Assembly: GCF_000972845.2 (NCBI RefSeq)
Contig: NC_040021.1
Coordinates: forward strand, 9,839,291-9,903,290
DNA length: 64,000 bases
From: Larimichthys crocea
Taxonomy: Eukaryota; Chordata; Actinopteri; Sciaenidae
Reading direction: 5' to 3'
The notes under the pieces were generated by a model. The model was given only the letters and a program-made list of their open reading frames with translations. It had not been told where the DNA came from and did not search any database. Position numbers and translations under genes: made by a program. Below are positions 49,601 to 61,800 of the stretch, piece after piece. Position 1 is the first letter of the stretch. Each line of letters begins with the position of its first letter.

Positions 49601-52600
49601 TCAGGCTTGTGAGAATAAAAACGCTAGTATATGGTTTTGTGTTATTTTTCAAGTGCAGCAACAATCAACACTGTGTTACTAATATCCATATCCTTGAAAC
49701 TTATTTTATACACTATTTGAAGAGATGGGATAAGCAGATCTTTCAGTGTACAAAAATAGAATAGTAATATTAGAATTTGCATCATCATCGTCAGGTGCTT
49801 ACTATAAATCTGCTGTATCTGGTAAAATATCTGTAAAAATAAGTCAGACAGAAAGTAGAAACAGGAACATGTCTCGAGATATGTTTTCTCTTCTCATTGC
49901 AACCCGATGAAACAACCTCAACACTTCCTCAAAATGCATGTCAAAAATTGCCCAGAATATATGAAAGTGAAGGGATCAGCTATTCTTAACGTTTACTAAA
50001 AGTTTCCTTGTAAGCTATGTCTCATGCAATGCATAATCATGTGTTCATTTCTGCCACGTGTACGTATTACTATTCTCACGAATATCTGTGCCCTCATTTT
50101 GCCTCCTTATGGTATCTTAGCATAACTGAAGCTGAAATAGCAGGGGCTTGGTTATCCTTGGTTAGCCTCTAGTTCGTGTCAGAAGGATTAAAGACACATG
50201 GAGAGTATAAAGCTCCATGTGCTTTATTTATAGTATTATTTAGAGAGTATGAAAATGAGAACCTCAAGGTTAAAGATGGAGGCTTGTGAGTCTCCACTTT
50301 TTGAAAATCTGGTCACTACCCCCTAAGCAAAGTGCTGACCCCATCTGTTTCTGTGGTGTGCAATATCCCACATTACAAGACTGTGTAAGCATCGGGCGAG
50401 TGTGAGTACAGGGGCCTGCGTGAGGTCGTCTATGAGAGTTCAAAAGCTTGCGGAACACACAACCAAGAAACTATGGTCTCGACCGATCCCTCAAGGCACT
50501 TCATCGGCTTTATATAATCACATGTTGCAGGTTACAATCTAAGTTGCAGACTTCTTGTGATTGTACTGCCTCTGTGTTTGCCTCTAGAAGAATTTGGTTT
50601 GAGGAACTACTGTATCTGGATATGCCATGATGAGGACACCTGCTTTAGACATATGCAAGCACCAGCCCTGTGTAACAGTTGAAACAGTGTGACAGACACT
50701 GAGGTTTAGAGATGCTCAGAAAGTGAAAGTGAAGAGAGGTTAAAAAATGTGCTATTTTCCGCTGTTTTTGTACAGAACAGTTTTGAGTAGTTTGTTCCTT
50801 AAACTCATGGCCAAAGTCTGGGTATCTGTTTTTCACATAAGCCAGTCTGCCCGCGTGTGCTGCCATTTCGGTTATTTAAAATATGGCGTTTTGTTTTTCT
50901 AAAGATTTGAGGCAAAGCGGCAGGTGTTACCTTGTGTCGAGGTAACGTCATCGTAAATCTTTGGAATTCATGGAGTCAGTTACGTAGGTGTTTTTGTCAC
51001 GTCTTGTTCTGCCTGGAAAGCCAAGACTTCACCAGGGTACACCACCTCCCAGTTGTATTCAATGACAGTCAAAACAAGTATTGCAGGTTTGGATACCTGA
51101 AGCAAGGCATGACTTGTTGAGCTGCACACACACGTGCTTGTGTTTTCACTGATATCAAGGTGTGTCTACATGAACCTAATCTAAGTACATCTTTCCCGCA
51201 TGCGGGCATTGTTAAACATACCATCCTCTGTTTCTGTAGTCAACTGACCTTTCTTCTCCATATACAGATCTTGTTTTCCCCTTAACTAGTGCTCACAGCT
51301 GTGCTCACAGTTCATCCGCCTCTGCTTTGTTAAGTGATACATCTTTGACACTGACATTTGACTTTCTTTCTCAGGAGAAACAGGACTCAAGCAGCACATC
51401 CCTGCAGCTCCGTACTGAGATCCAGGTACGCAAGAACACCATGTGCACAAAACACAAGATTTACAGTGTTCTTTGGCTGAAGTCAGTCTGACACCTGTTG
51501 TCATCTTCTCCCTCCTCAGGAATCATTAGGCTTCAGCAGTGAGGTGTCCACTCCAGAAACCGACAGAAAGTAAGTTTTATTCCCCACTTCATCAATATAA
51601 CATGACCAGAGCCAGTGTGGAACCATGAAATATGCTCGGATTGAAATGTGTGTCTGTTGCATGTCAAAACAACGTGCAGAGCGGCGGCCCCGCGTCTGGA
51701 TCGCATCAAACCGTACACAAAATCATGGATCACACTTAGCCTTTCTGCATGGCTGTAATGGAAATGCGCGCACCTCCATATGAAGCTCATGTGATTGATA
51801 GATCTCTCATGTGACGGCTTGTACAAAAGGTCTCTGACCTTGCTCGAGCGGAGTAGAGGTCAGCTCCTCAGGTGGAAAAGTCTTACTTCACAGATGAGTC
51901 TCCTGTGTGTGTGTGTGTGAGAGTGTGCGGCTGACCTTTTGGTGTACATGAACATGCATGAAAATACCTTTTTATTCAGACATACACATTTTTGTTTCAA
52001 TATAGGCTACAGTAGATTAATAGAAATACTTGATATTTCAGCAGTGGAAGGTGATGCCACTCATATATCTCTCCAGCATAAACAAAGCTACAGTAGAGCC
52101 ATTAGCACATTGGCTTAACTTAATGTCCAGCCTGGCCAAAAGTAACAAAATCTGCCAACCAACACCTCTAAGGTTCACAAATTAACATATTACATCTATT
52201 TTTTTTTAAGTTTTACAAAGGGAAAGTAAAACTTTGTAAGTGGAGACTATAGGAAATCATGTTGCCTAAGAAATCATAAGCTCACTCTTGTGTTTTCCCC
52301 TAAAATGACAAGCCTACTTAACACACACTATCTCCTATTCATGCACCTGGTCCAGCCTAAGAAACACTGTAGTGCTTGTAATGCTGAAATGAACCCCTAT
52401 TAAGATGAGTGGGTATGGAGGAAATCAACCCTTGACATGTATAGACATCGCACATATGCCTGTAGTTGGTTACCGTAAGCTCACAATCCCCGCTGTGGTT
52501 AAAGGAAAACCACTGACTGCTTCCTTCAGGTGACCTGCCCAGTCCAGCAGTCGTTCTCTGTTCTCTAGCCGTCCATGCTTCCTTCCTGCCTTTGTGTCCA

Positions 52601-53382
52601 GCAGGGGAGAGGGGGAGACAGAGAGAGAGAGGGTGATGGCCAAATGATTACAGCAAAGGAGCATGAACGAAAGAGCAGGATGGAACTGTGCATGGGTGGG
52701 GTTCCTTTTCACTGGTTCCTGCGAATTGTGCATGTTCATTTGTTCATGCCAGTGTATTTTCTGCGTGCAAAATTCCTCCACCATTGCCCACCATTAGATC
52801 ACAGTCTTACATTGTTAAGGACATTTAAAGCAAACTGACCGGCAGTACAGCTCTGTAAACGCCCTGTTGTCAAACAGAATTAAATTCAATGCAGTCACAC
52901 ACATTTTCCTTCATAGGCAGGGCTTGTTTGATCTCTGTTAAGCAAGACTAAAGGTCAAGAATATATTCAAATGTTTCCTCACAGGAAGACAACAGAAAGA
53001 AGATATGAAAAAATTTAATTTAGAGAAGAGCTTTATTGGGATTAGAATAATGAAGGTATTGTCAAACCCCAGCGACATGTTTGCCAAAGGTTAAAGAAAT
53101 CTCAGCCAGACTCAGAAATGATTTCCCCTTTTATCTGAATTCTTCCTAATGTTTTGCCTTTTTTTTTCTGACCATCACCCCCGTGTGACCCCCCAGTGGA
53201 AAATGTCATGTTCACGTGACGACCACGTGCGGCAGAGGAAGCGCATACCACAGACATGATCTCTTCTCCCATGGCCGTATATGTTGCACAGACAAATGCT
53301 GAGGATGATGGGAACCAGATGCCAAATTTTCGAATGACGTCTCTCTGCTGTTCGAGAGTCCCAGAAAAAGCCCCTAACTGGG

Positions 53383-53431
<49 letters not shown>

Positions 53432-55859
53432 CTGTCAGTGTCTGGCTTCTTTTTGTCCTCCATGCCTCACATGCTTCTCCCTCACAAGCCCTCTCTCATA
53501 AACAGCCACACTTTGTCTTCAGGTTTTCAGTTAATCTCTGATGAAACTGCTCCACGTTCACCTCTGTCATTTCCACTCTTTCTTCTATCTATTTCTCTTC
53601 CTACAAAGCCCCAAACCCTATTTCTGGTGTGAAAGTTAGATATGAAAAGCTTTTTTTTATCACCTTTATCGAATTAATCTCGTTTTTTAAAGTTTTTATA
53701 CTCCAGGACAAAATGTTCCCCATCTAAAGCTCCAGAAACTATTTTTTTTTTCATTCCATACTGCCGGCCTCTCTCCTCACTTTCACCCCATGTTCTCTAT
53801 TACATTGCCTATTGTCCACTTTTCACAGTCATGAATGAGTTTCAGGTATAGTGATTTATCACGTGCTGGCAGAGCGATAGACAAGACCCCTGCATTCCTC
53901 ACAACATGCACGTTCACACGACACGGATACCCCAATCATCACCTCTCTGCAGGACAATAGCACCCAGAGGAGATTACCCAGACTCCATCTTGGGCTTTGC
54001 CACCCCTCCGTCTGTGCGTCTCCTTGTCACTTTGTTGGCAGGAGGTGGGCACGGCTCCCATAATGGCTGGTATGCAAGTGGTGATGACAGAGTGCTCTCA
54101 GAAAGCCAGAGGGTTCAAGCTGGGGACTTTCCTGTTTTGAAAGGTGATTGATTAGTAGGTATTGTTGCAGAGGCAAATGGATCTTGATGGAGGCATACAT
54201 GTGCACAGGCACATGATACAAACTGATGATTATTTGCTCCAACCCAGGATGTAAGATTGTAAATTTAGAGGCAGTTGCACTACTGAAATCCCGTTTATGT
54301 AACTAGTAATCAGATGGAAATGTAAGTCGTTCCATGTGAAGCGTGTGTTTAGAACAACAGTACCACGTTGGAAAACTAAAGTACCTCGTCAGCATATTCC
54401 CCACTTGTGGCCGAGTGTTGCAGCCCTCATGGAACTGTTATTTGCTTCGGAGAGTAGAGCACAGCCGCAAAATACATGCAAGTACAGAAACGTGTGTTTT
54501 GTCTGCATGATTTTCTATTTTCCTGACATGATCTTCCGTCTTCCCCCTTCATGTGACCTCCTGACCTCTTCCATGACCCCCCCTCTAAAGAGGTCACGCC
54601 TCTGCTCTTCCTGTGGACACTGCCACTGTCACACAGGGTCACTGCCTTTCATTGTCTCTACCAGAACACCGGAGATCACCTCGCTCCAGGTGGCCAGCCC
54701 TGTTGTCACACCATAACACACACGCGCACACAGTCACTATGTACACTTACATGTGTGCAATGATTTATGCTGAGTGCAGTAAAAACAGCCAGAAAGAAGC
54801 CAGAATGGAGATGCACAGCTGTGTGCGCAGATCCTCCTACGTGCTGGTTATAGTCTTTCCTGGAGACAGCTCTGTCACACAGGATAGGAGTTGTGCTTGG
54901 ACCTGTGATTCATACTGTGTCGTGATAGCTGCCTATGCAGTCATCACTTATTTCATCATCCTTTTTTTTTTTGCATGATGTTGACAGGGCACTGGCCGTG
55001 CAATGTTTTGTCTGTTCAAGTCGTACATGCTGTATATTTACCAGATTACTTGGGTCACATGTCTGCTACATGCTGTATATTTACCAGATTACTTGGGTCA
55101 CATGTCTGCAGTTGTACCGTATGTTTTAAACACATCAACAGCTATAACACAGACGTGGACCACTCGTCCTATAATATACACAGCACACAGGTTATCATTT
55201 TGAAAATGATTGATGCTTTACATCCCAGCAGGGGAAAGCACTCTGACATCTTCTCTGAGCAAACTTGAAATTCGCTCATAGCTTCCACGTCATCAGACCT
55301 TGTTGATAACATTTTCACAATGCAGGTATCGTGGAAAATGAAGGTACTGTACTTAATATTATGCAGAAAATAGAAAGTTGACTTCTTACGCCAGTGAGAT
55401 CAAAAGCTGTCCAATGTTCCGCACTCAATGCAAAGGGATAGAATCGAAATAGAAAGGCATGCCAAAGATTTAAGGTTAAACCAATTAAGTTGCCAGGCCA
55501 CACAATGCCTGAACTGACACTCTCTTTGAGAGACATTCAAGGCTTTTTAAAAAATATGTGAGCGCGCGGATGTGCATGCATGTGTGCGCTGCACGGGAGG
55601 TTAATTTATAGAGCATGGAGGAGGGAGAGGGGGAGCACCGCCACAGAAAAGCTTCTATTGAGTGAGTTCTATTAGCATTAGCTTTGGCCCTAGCCTATCT
55701 GAGAGGGGGTGGGGGGGATGAACAGAGGGGCAAACCATACAGGCCTCCATTCAATTAGCATATCATTATGTTACCATGGCAGCCGGGCTTTAAGCCGTGT
55801 GAAGATTTCCCATTTCACCAAGAGGGGGCTTATGTCTGAACAAACATATGAACACATAT

Positions 55860-55899
<40 letters not shown>

Positions 55900-58800
55900 A
55901 TATGCAACCGCCGGAGAGGGAAGTGACCTGTTCATCTTGTTTTGATCCTGTCACACACTTTCACATTTTGCTTCTCTGGCAGCCCACCTGTCTCTCTGCA
56001 TGGCTCAGCAGCTGTATGCCCATGTGCACTCTGCTCCAGTCATTAAAAAATATGTGTGTCGATGTATGAAAGTGTGCGAGTTAGAGACAATAAAGGAGTG
56101 ACAGTTGTGGCTTTAGTAGAGAGATTCACTTACTTCCAATTTAAATGAAAGAACAGAAAAGCTGAGTCACTATCACACACATACATATATAAACACACCT
56201 GTAGGGCGTTGTCCACATGTATAATGCGTCCCTTCATTTCTTTTTACCCTCTTATTTAGCCAACTTTGCCTAATCTGAAAATAAAGTCTCTCTCTTTCTC
56301 TGTGAAGATCTCAGCAGCAGATTGCCACTGATGCGGTTTCTTGTCCCCCTCCTGAACACGGGAGGGTCAGCCAGAGCCTCACATGCCACTCAACTTGCTC
56401 ATACATGACTTTTTGATTGGAAGCTAAGGGCAGTTCATGTGTCACAAGGAGCTTTGGAGTTGTTATTTTCTCCCCGTACGGTCTGATTATTTAGGAAGGT
56501 TTACAGACATGTCAGGACTCAGTTATTTTCCATCTCGCCCGCTCTCCCTCTTCTCTCACTCTTCCCTCGGTCTTCCTCGTGACTGTCTATCCTGTGGAGG
56601 GAAGTGGAAACACAAACAGGCTGAGTCTGCCCTGTGGTTTCTCCTCCTCCTCCACCCCTTGCTCTCTCCTTCTGTTCCCCCTCTTCCTCGACTCCATACT
56701 TTCCCTCTTCACTTTCACACGGCTGCTCTCTGTTTTTTTTCTACCATCCTCCTTTCTTTACTGCTCTTTAAGCACTTCATTTTACCACCATCTTCATATG
56801 ACCCTCATGTTTTTGCAACAGTGATGTCGTTGTCTACCTCCTCTCCTCTCCTCATCTCCTCTCCTCTCCTTCTCCCTCTTAAGCCTCAGGAGCCAGGCTG
56901 ACTGTTACTCGAGCACCACCACTGACCCCAAGTGGTGAACATACAGAACTGCAGCCTGCTTTGCCAAAAACTGCAGATAAATGGTTTTGAGGCACTGTTT
57001 TGCAGGAGAATTTTTCTAATGTCTTTCTTTACTCTTTCCCCACAGAATGCCCCTGCACAAATCCAGCTCTGAAGATGGATCTGGAGGCAAGTTGAGATGC
57101 ATTGTATTATTTGTCCACTGCTGTCTCAATATGTTACCTATGAGATTAATCTTATCGATCCCTGCTGTAAGACTTAAAGATGGGCATAGTCATGCAGACA
57201 TGTTCGGGCAAGAATCATGGTTTATTGCTGTTAGCAATGGAGGAATGTGACCAGAAACCATACAGTATAATGTGACTGAACCTTCCCTTCCTTTAGGTAA
57301 ATGGGACAATAAGAAGAAGAATAAATCTTTTTGGCAGAACTTCCGCAAGTCTCAGCACAAGCCAGTCGTGCGTCAGACATCCAAAGGTTTGCATGGCTTC
57401 ATTTTTAGATCTACTATACTGAATATATGTCGCCCTGTATTTCATCTTTTGCTCTTTTTCTCTTTGCACCCATCAGGAGAAGACATAGGCTACGTGGCCA
57501 GCGAGATCACCATGAGCGATGAAGAGCGAATCCAACTAATGATGATGGTGAAAGAGAAGATGATCACCGTCGAAGAAGCTCTAGCTCGGGTAGGAAGCTC
57601 CGGTGACTTCCTGCCTCACCCTGTAGCGCCTTCCTTCCCCCCCAACCCTCACTCGACCCCCCTTCCCTTAGGAGTGCTCGTCTGTAGCCTCCCTTCAACC
57701 CCCAGATCCCCTGACCTCTCCCTGGATTAGCCTCTTCCCTGCCGCTCCATATTCCCACTATAGTTATGCCTTTACTAAAACGACTCACTTTTACTAACAT
57801 GTACGAGGCCCCGCATTTTAACCCTGCATTGTCCTCTACACAAACACACACACAAACTCCAGACGATTGGTGTTTCCAGAGGGTCAGGAGTCTGGGGATT
57901 TTAGGGTGTGAGCTCATGGAGTGTGTGTGGGTGTGTTGTTCAGTTCATAATTGCTGGATTGATGGTCATAGTAACTCAATAGCCCCATCTGTTGGGGAGG
58001 ATGCTCTGGTGCTTTGTGGTTTTTCTCTCTAGGTGGACATGGTGGATAATTTCTTGGCTTTCTTTTAAATTTCCTTTCTGGTGGATTGTTTCTTCTTCTT
58101 CTTCTTCTTCTCTCCTTCCTTCCTGTCAGACCTTGCTCATGGGTAGCATGACTGTCCAGCAGCATTTTAGCACTGGATTGCTCTCCACAAGGCAGATAAT
58201 CATCCTCTTACCCTTTTTTCCCCTCAGAACTCTGATTTTCTTTTTGGCCAGTAGCTTAATCCCATCTTCTTACTCTGGTGATTGACACTCAGTTAATCCA
58301 ATCAATGATAAGCCTTTGTGGATAGCTGATTTGACTTCTTGTGTTCTGTGTTCAATAGCATCGTACTGGCTTTTATTATTGCTAGTATAGTGGTACGTAG
58401 TACGTGTCCAGAGATGTAGTGGAATATAAATACAATAGAATGTAATCTTTCAGTCCACGTTTTTATTGATGGTGTAAGATGTAAGTCTGCTCTGTAATGC
58501 AGACATACATCTTCAGTCATACCAAACGCTAAAAAGAAGAAGACAATTTGCAGTAGCCATAGAGAGATCTTAAAATAAGTTAATGCCAATTTAGGCTACC
58601 ACTACATCACTGAGTCCCTCTGTTCTGTCTGCTTGTCCGTACACACGCACTGTGAATGCACACGACTGACAATCTGTCGATCGACTGATAGTGTATGGAG
58701 AGATGTAGGATGCTCGGTGAGAGTGGGTGGCCCCCCGTCCTGTTCCTCTGTCTCTCTAAACTCTTCTTCTCCACGTAGCTGAAGGAGTATGAGCGCAGCA

Positions 58801-61800
58801 GACAGTCCAGCAGTACTGACACTGCAGAGTGGACTGACGGATCTGCAACCAATCTAAACCAGTCCTCAAACTGCAACGTAAGTACAGCCCACCCCATTAC
58901 CCCGACACCCCTAAACCCCCCAACCTCTCCCCACCTTTACTCTAGCTCTCTTAACACTCTCACCTCCTCGACCACTCTCACCTTTTAAGTTTGGTTTTTC
59001 AGTGAAGGACGACCGTTGTTGTTTGGACTCATGTGTGCAAGGATGTGTGTTGATTCAGATGGAAAATGACTGTAAACTCAACTAGTTTTTCTAGATTGAT
59101 GTTTAGACTTCAAATGCAATCCACCCACAGGTTCCACTCCTTCTTAAATATGTTTTAATTTTGGACAGTTTTATATGTCAATGCATAAAGCACGTTCACT
59201 CAACTTTTATCTTGCCTTCCTTTCCCTTTATTTCCCCTTCTCTCTCTGCTCTTCAATCAGTGGCCTGAACTGCAATATATCCACCTATGCACACACATTC
59301 TCTCCACCATGTCATTTGCATCTCAATACTATGGGTGTTACCTCTGTGAACCTTTGCCTACTTCAGTTTTCTGTTGGCTGCACTGGCTGAATTGGCAGTC
59401 ACAATGAGATATATGCAATGTGTTGCAAGCCCTCTCCTATATTTTATGCATCAGATTAATCCTGTCACGGTCATCTCATTTGAAATATTGCCTCAACAAA
59501 GTCAAAATTGGCTGCCGTAGTGACAAGGAAATTGTCTTATGGAAAATTAGATCAGGTCTGTTTCCATCAATCGGTTCTAATTGTAACTTGTGGAAAGCCA
59601 AGTGGAGAGTCACACAAAATCTAGCCGAAACCCCTCGTGGCACAAGCTTTTGTTGGCAGTGATTTTGTCAGCTGTGATCCATGGAGAGAAGCCCTCCAAA
59701 CCTCGAGACCTTTGAGGATTCATTGTGCTGTGGAGCTGGAGCCCAGACAATCAGGTTTTGTTGGTTGCATTTTGGTGTTTTCGATGACATTCAGTCAGTT
59801 TTCTCTGTTGTGTGTTTGCGTTGTTGCTTTTCCTTTATTTTTTTATTTTATTTTAAATGTAGGTCAGCTCTGATACAGATTTAAGACTCACACTGGTCAC
59901 GGCGGCTTTTTATTAGTTTCATATTCTATGGCATGGTATGGGAATAGCATGCAGTCACAGAGTCTCACATGCTGACCCACTTTGTGACAGGAAGTGAGTT
60001 TATCCAAACACAAAAATTCCAAGTACTCTGAAAATAATTCCCGGCACATGTATATTATTGCTATTTTGAAATATGCTATTAATCCCCGACTAAACAGCAC
60101 TAACATTTGCATCCACTCTTATCCACTTTGTGCATGTGCACTTAAAGTAAATAGAAGGATGACCCTACAGCCCTCAGACAGATTTAGATTTACATCCTGG
60201 CAACCTTGCATTTCCATAATCTCAATTTCTTTTAAGTGGAAGAAGATGCTTCAATGACAGATGTGCTCGACTCTTGCACATTCCATGAAAAAATAGTTTT
60301 CTCACATCGTCAAGGGCCCCTATTAAATTCTTCTTCTGCGTGATTTATGATTTCCTTCCATATGAAAAATGGGTTAATTATGCCAGGCATAACCTGCTGT
60401 TGTGTGTGGGTGTGTGTGTGAATTGCGCATGAGTTTGCTGGACCATCTTATCAGTCGGCCAACCCCTCACTTTACCCCCCTGCTGGCAGCTGCTCACTTC
60501 CTGTGGGTAGGAGATTGATCGATTGGGGGGGGGTTACAGACACGGGAGAGGATGGAAGAGTTACTGAAGGAGTATTGTTTCGAGGAACACACAACTTGGC
60601 TCTGGAGGCTGTGAACAAATGCAAGAGCTGGAGGCAGAGAGGAAACGAGGGAGAGAAAAATAGAGAAGATAAAGACTTTGCACTTACCCCCAGGCCATAA
60701 AAAGGGAGGAATTTTGTATCTCCCCTTACCCCCAAGTTCCAAAATTGGCTTCTTGAGGAAATACTGCTACTCTGTTGGGGCCTCTATTGGTGTCACGTGT
60801 TGCCCCCTCTCCCCTCTAATGAATGGAATTAGGTCATTCCAAAAATCAAATAGTTAACAGTTTTCTGTGTGTGTGTATGTGCCTGTGTGTCTATATCCAG
60901 ACATGTGAATATACAGTACATGATTATGGCTGACATGTTTGCAGTATACAATCTGCGGCTCCTCTGTGCCTTTCTCTGATGCTGTCCCTCTCTGGTCTGC
61001 GTTCCCCCAGCGATCGGAGGCCACATTCCAGGGCTGGCCATTAGCGTTGTGGGGGCCAAGGCAGGGTCAGAGGGGCTCAAATGCTGGGATTGTTCTCCAT
61101 GCACAACACGCCTTTTCTCTGCTAGCTGTGCGGCACGGCACTTCCAAACAGTCCCTCATTCCTCAAAGTCGAATTCAGTAACCGCCGCATCTGAATCTGC
61201 CAGCATGTGCACAGAGGACACAGATATTTTGGATCGTGCATGTGTTAGAACGTGGTCGGCTTGCTATGGATTTGCGGGACCTACTCTTGCTAATTTGTTG
61301 GATGTTGACACAGAAAGTGGTACCCTGCTGTTTTAAATGAGGTGGTAAGTTTTAAAGTACATTGGTGCTCTTAACTCGAGATTGTTTCTTTAAGAAATGT
61401 CCAGTTCTGTTTTTGTGGTATAGGATGACAGAAAGATTTTGGTGGATGTTGGTTTGTAGTTTTCTAACTTTAACTGCATATCCCAAGTCATGGGAACAAT
61501 CATCAAAGTATTTGTGAAGCCAAATGGCAATTATGGTGAATGAATTGTTCTGACCTTGTTTGTGATGGCGGCTTTTCAGCACTGCTTGATTCATGGCCTC
61601 CTATGTTTGGCTTTCTTTCTGTGCGTGTCTCTTTTCCCCCTCTTTATCTGGTCATTTACATGCATGGTGTTCCTCAAGATTGCGATAGGACTTGTATCAC
61701 TGTCACCTCCTTACATTCTCCTACTCCTTTTCTCCGTCTGTCTCACAAGGAGAAGAACAAATCATGTGGGTTGAATCTAAAATTACTAAGGCGGTCGTGC

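Larger units (their letters stand above)
41989..51374 (+). other. sash1 intron 2 (9.4 kb)
   Basis: The longest intron, GT-AG and phase 0. It holds a T18 run, a CA microsatellite and GT/GC-type alternating tracts near 46836 and 47340. A 116-codon open frame at 43792-44142 shows no recognisable domain and is judged chance. Confidence 0.85.
51570..57045 (+). other. sash1 intron 4 (5.5 kb)
   Basis: GT-AG, phase 2. It contains the CT microsatellite, the 43-bp duplication, an AC tract and the CTCCT minisatellite. The last 600 bp are strongly pyrimidine-rich on the sense strand. No other exon was recognised. Confidence 0.85.

Noticed and set aside
56437..56901. 154-codon open frame on the plus strand in intron 4
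   Set aside because: It is driven by pyrimidine-rich sequence (Leu, Ser, Pro runs) ahead of exon 5 and has no domain or codon pattern of a real gene.
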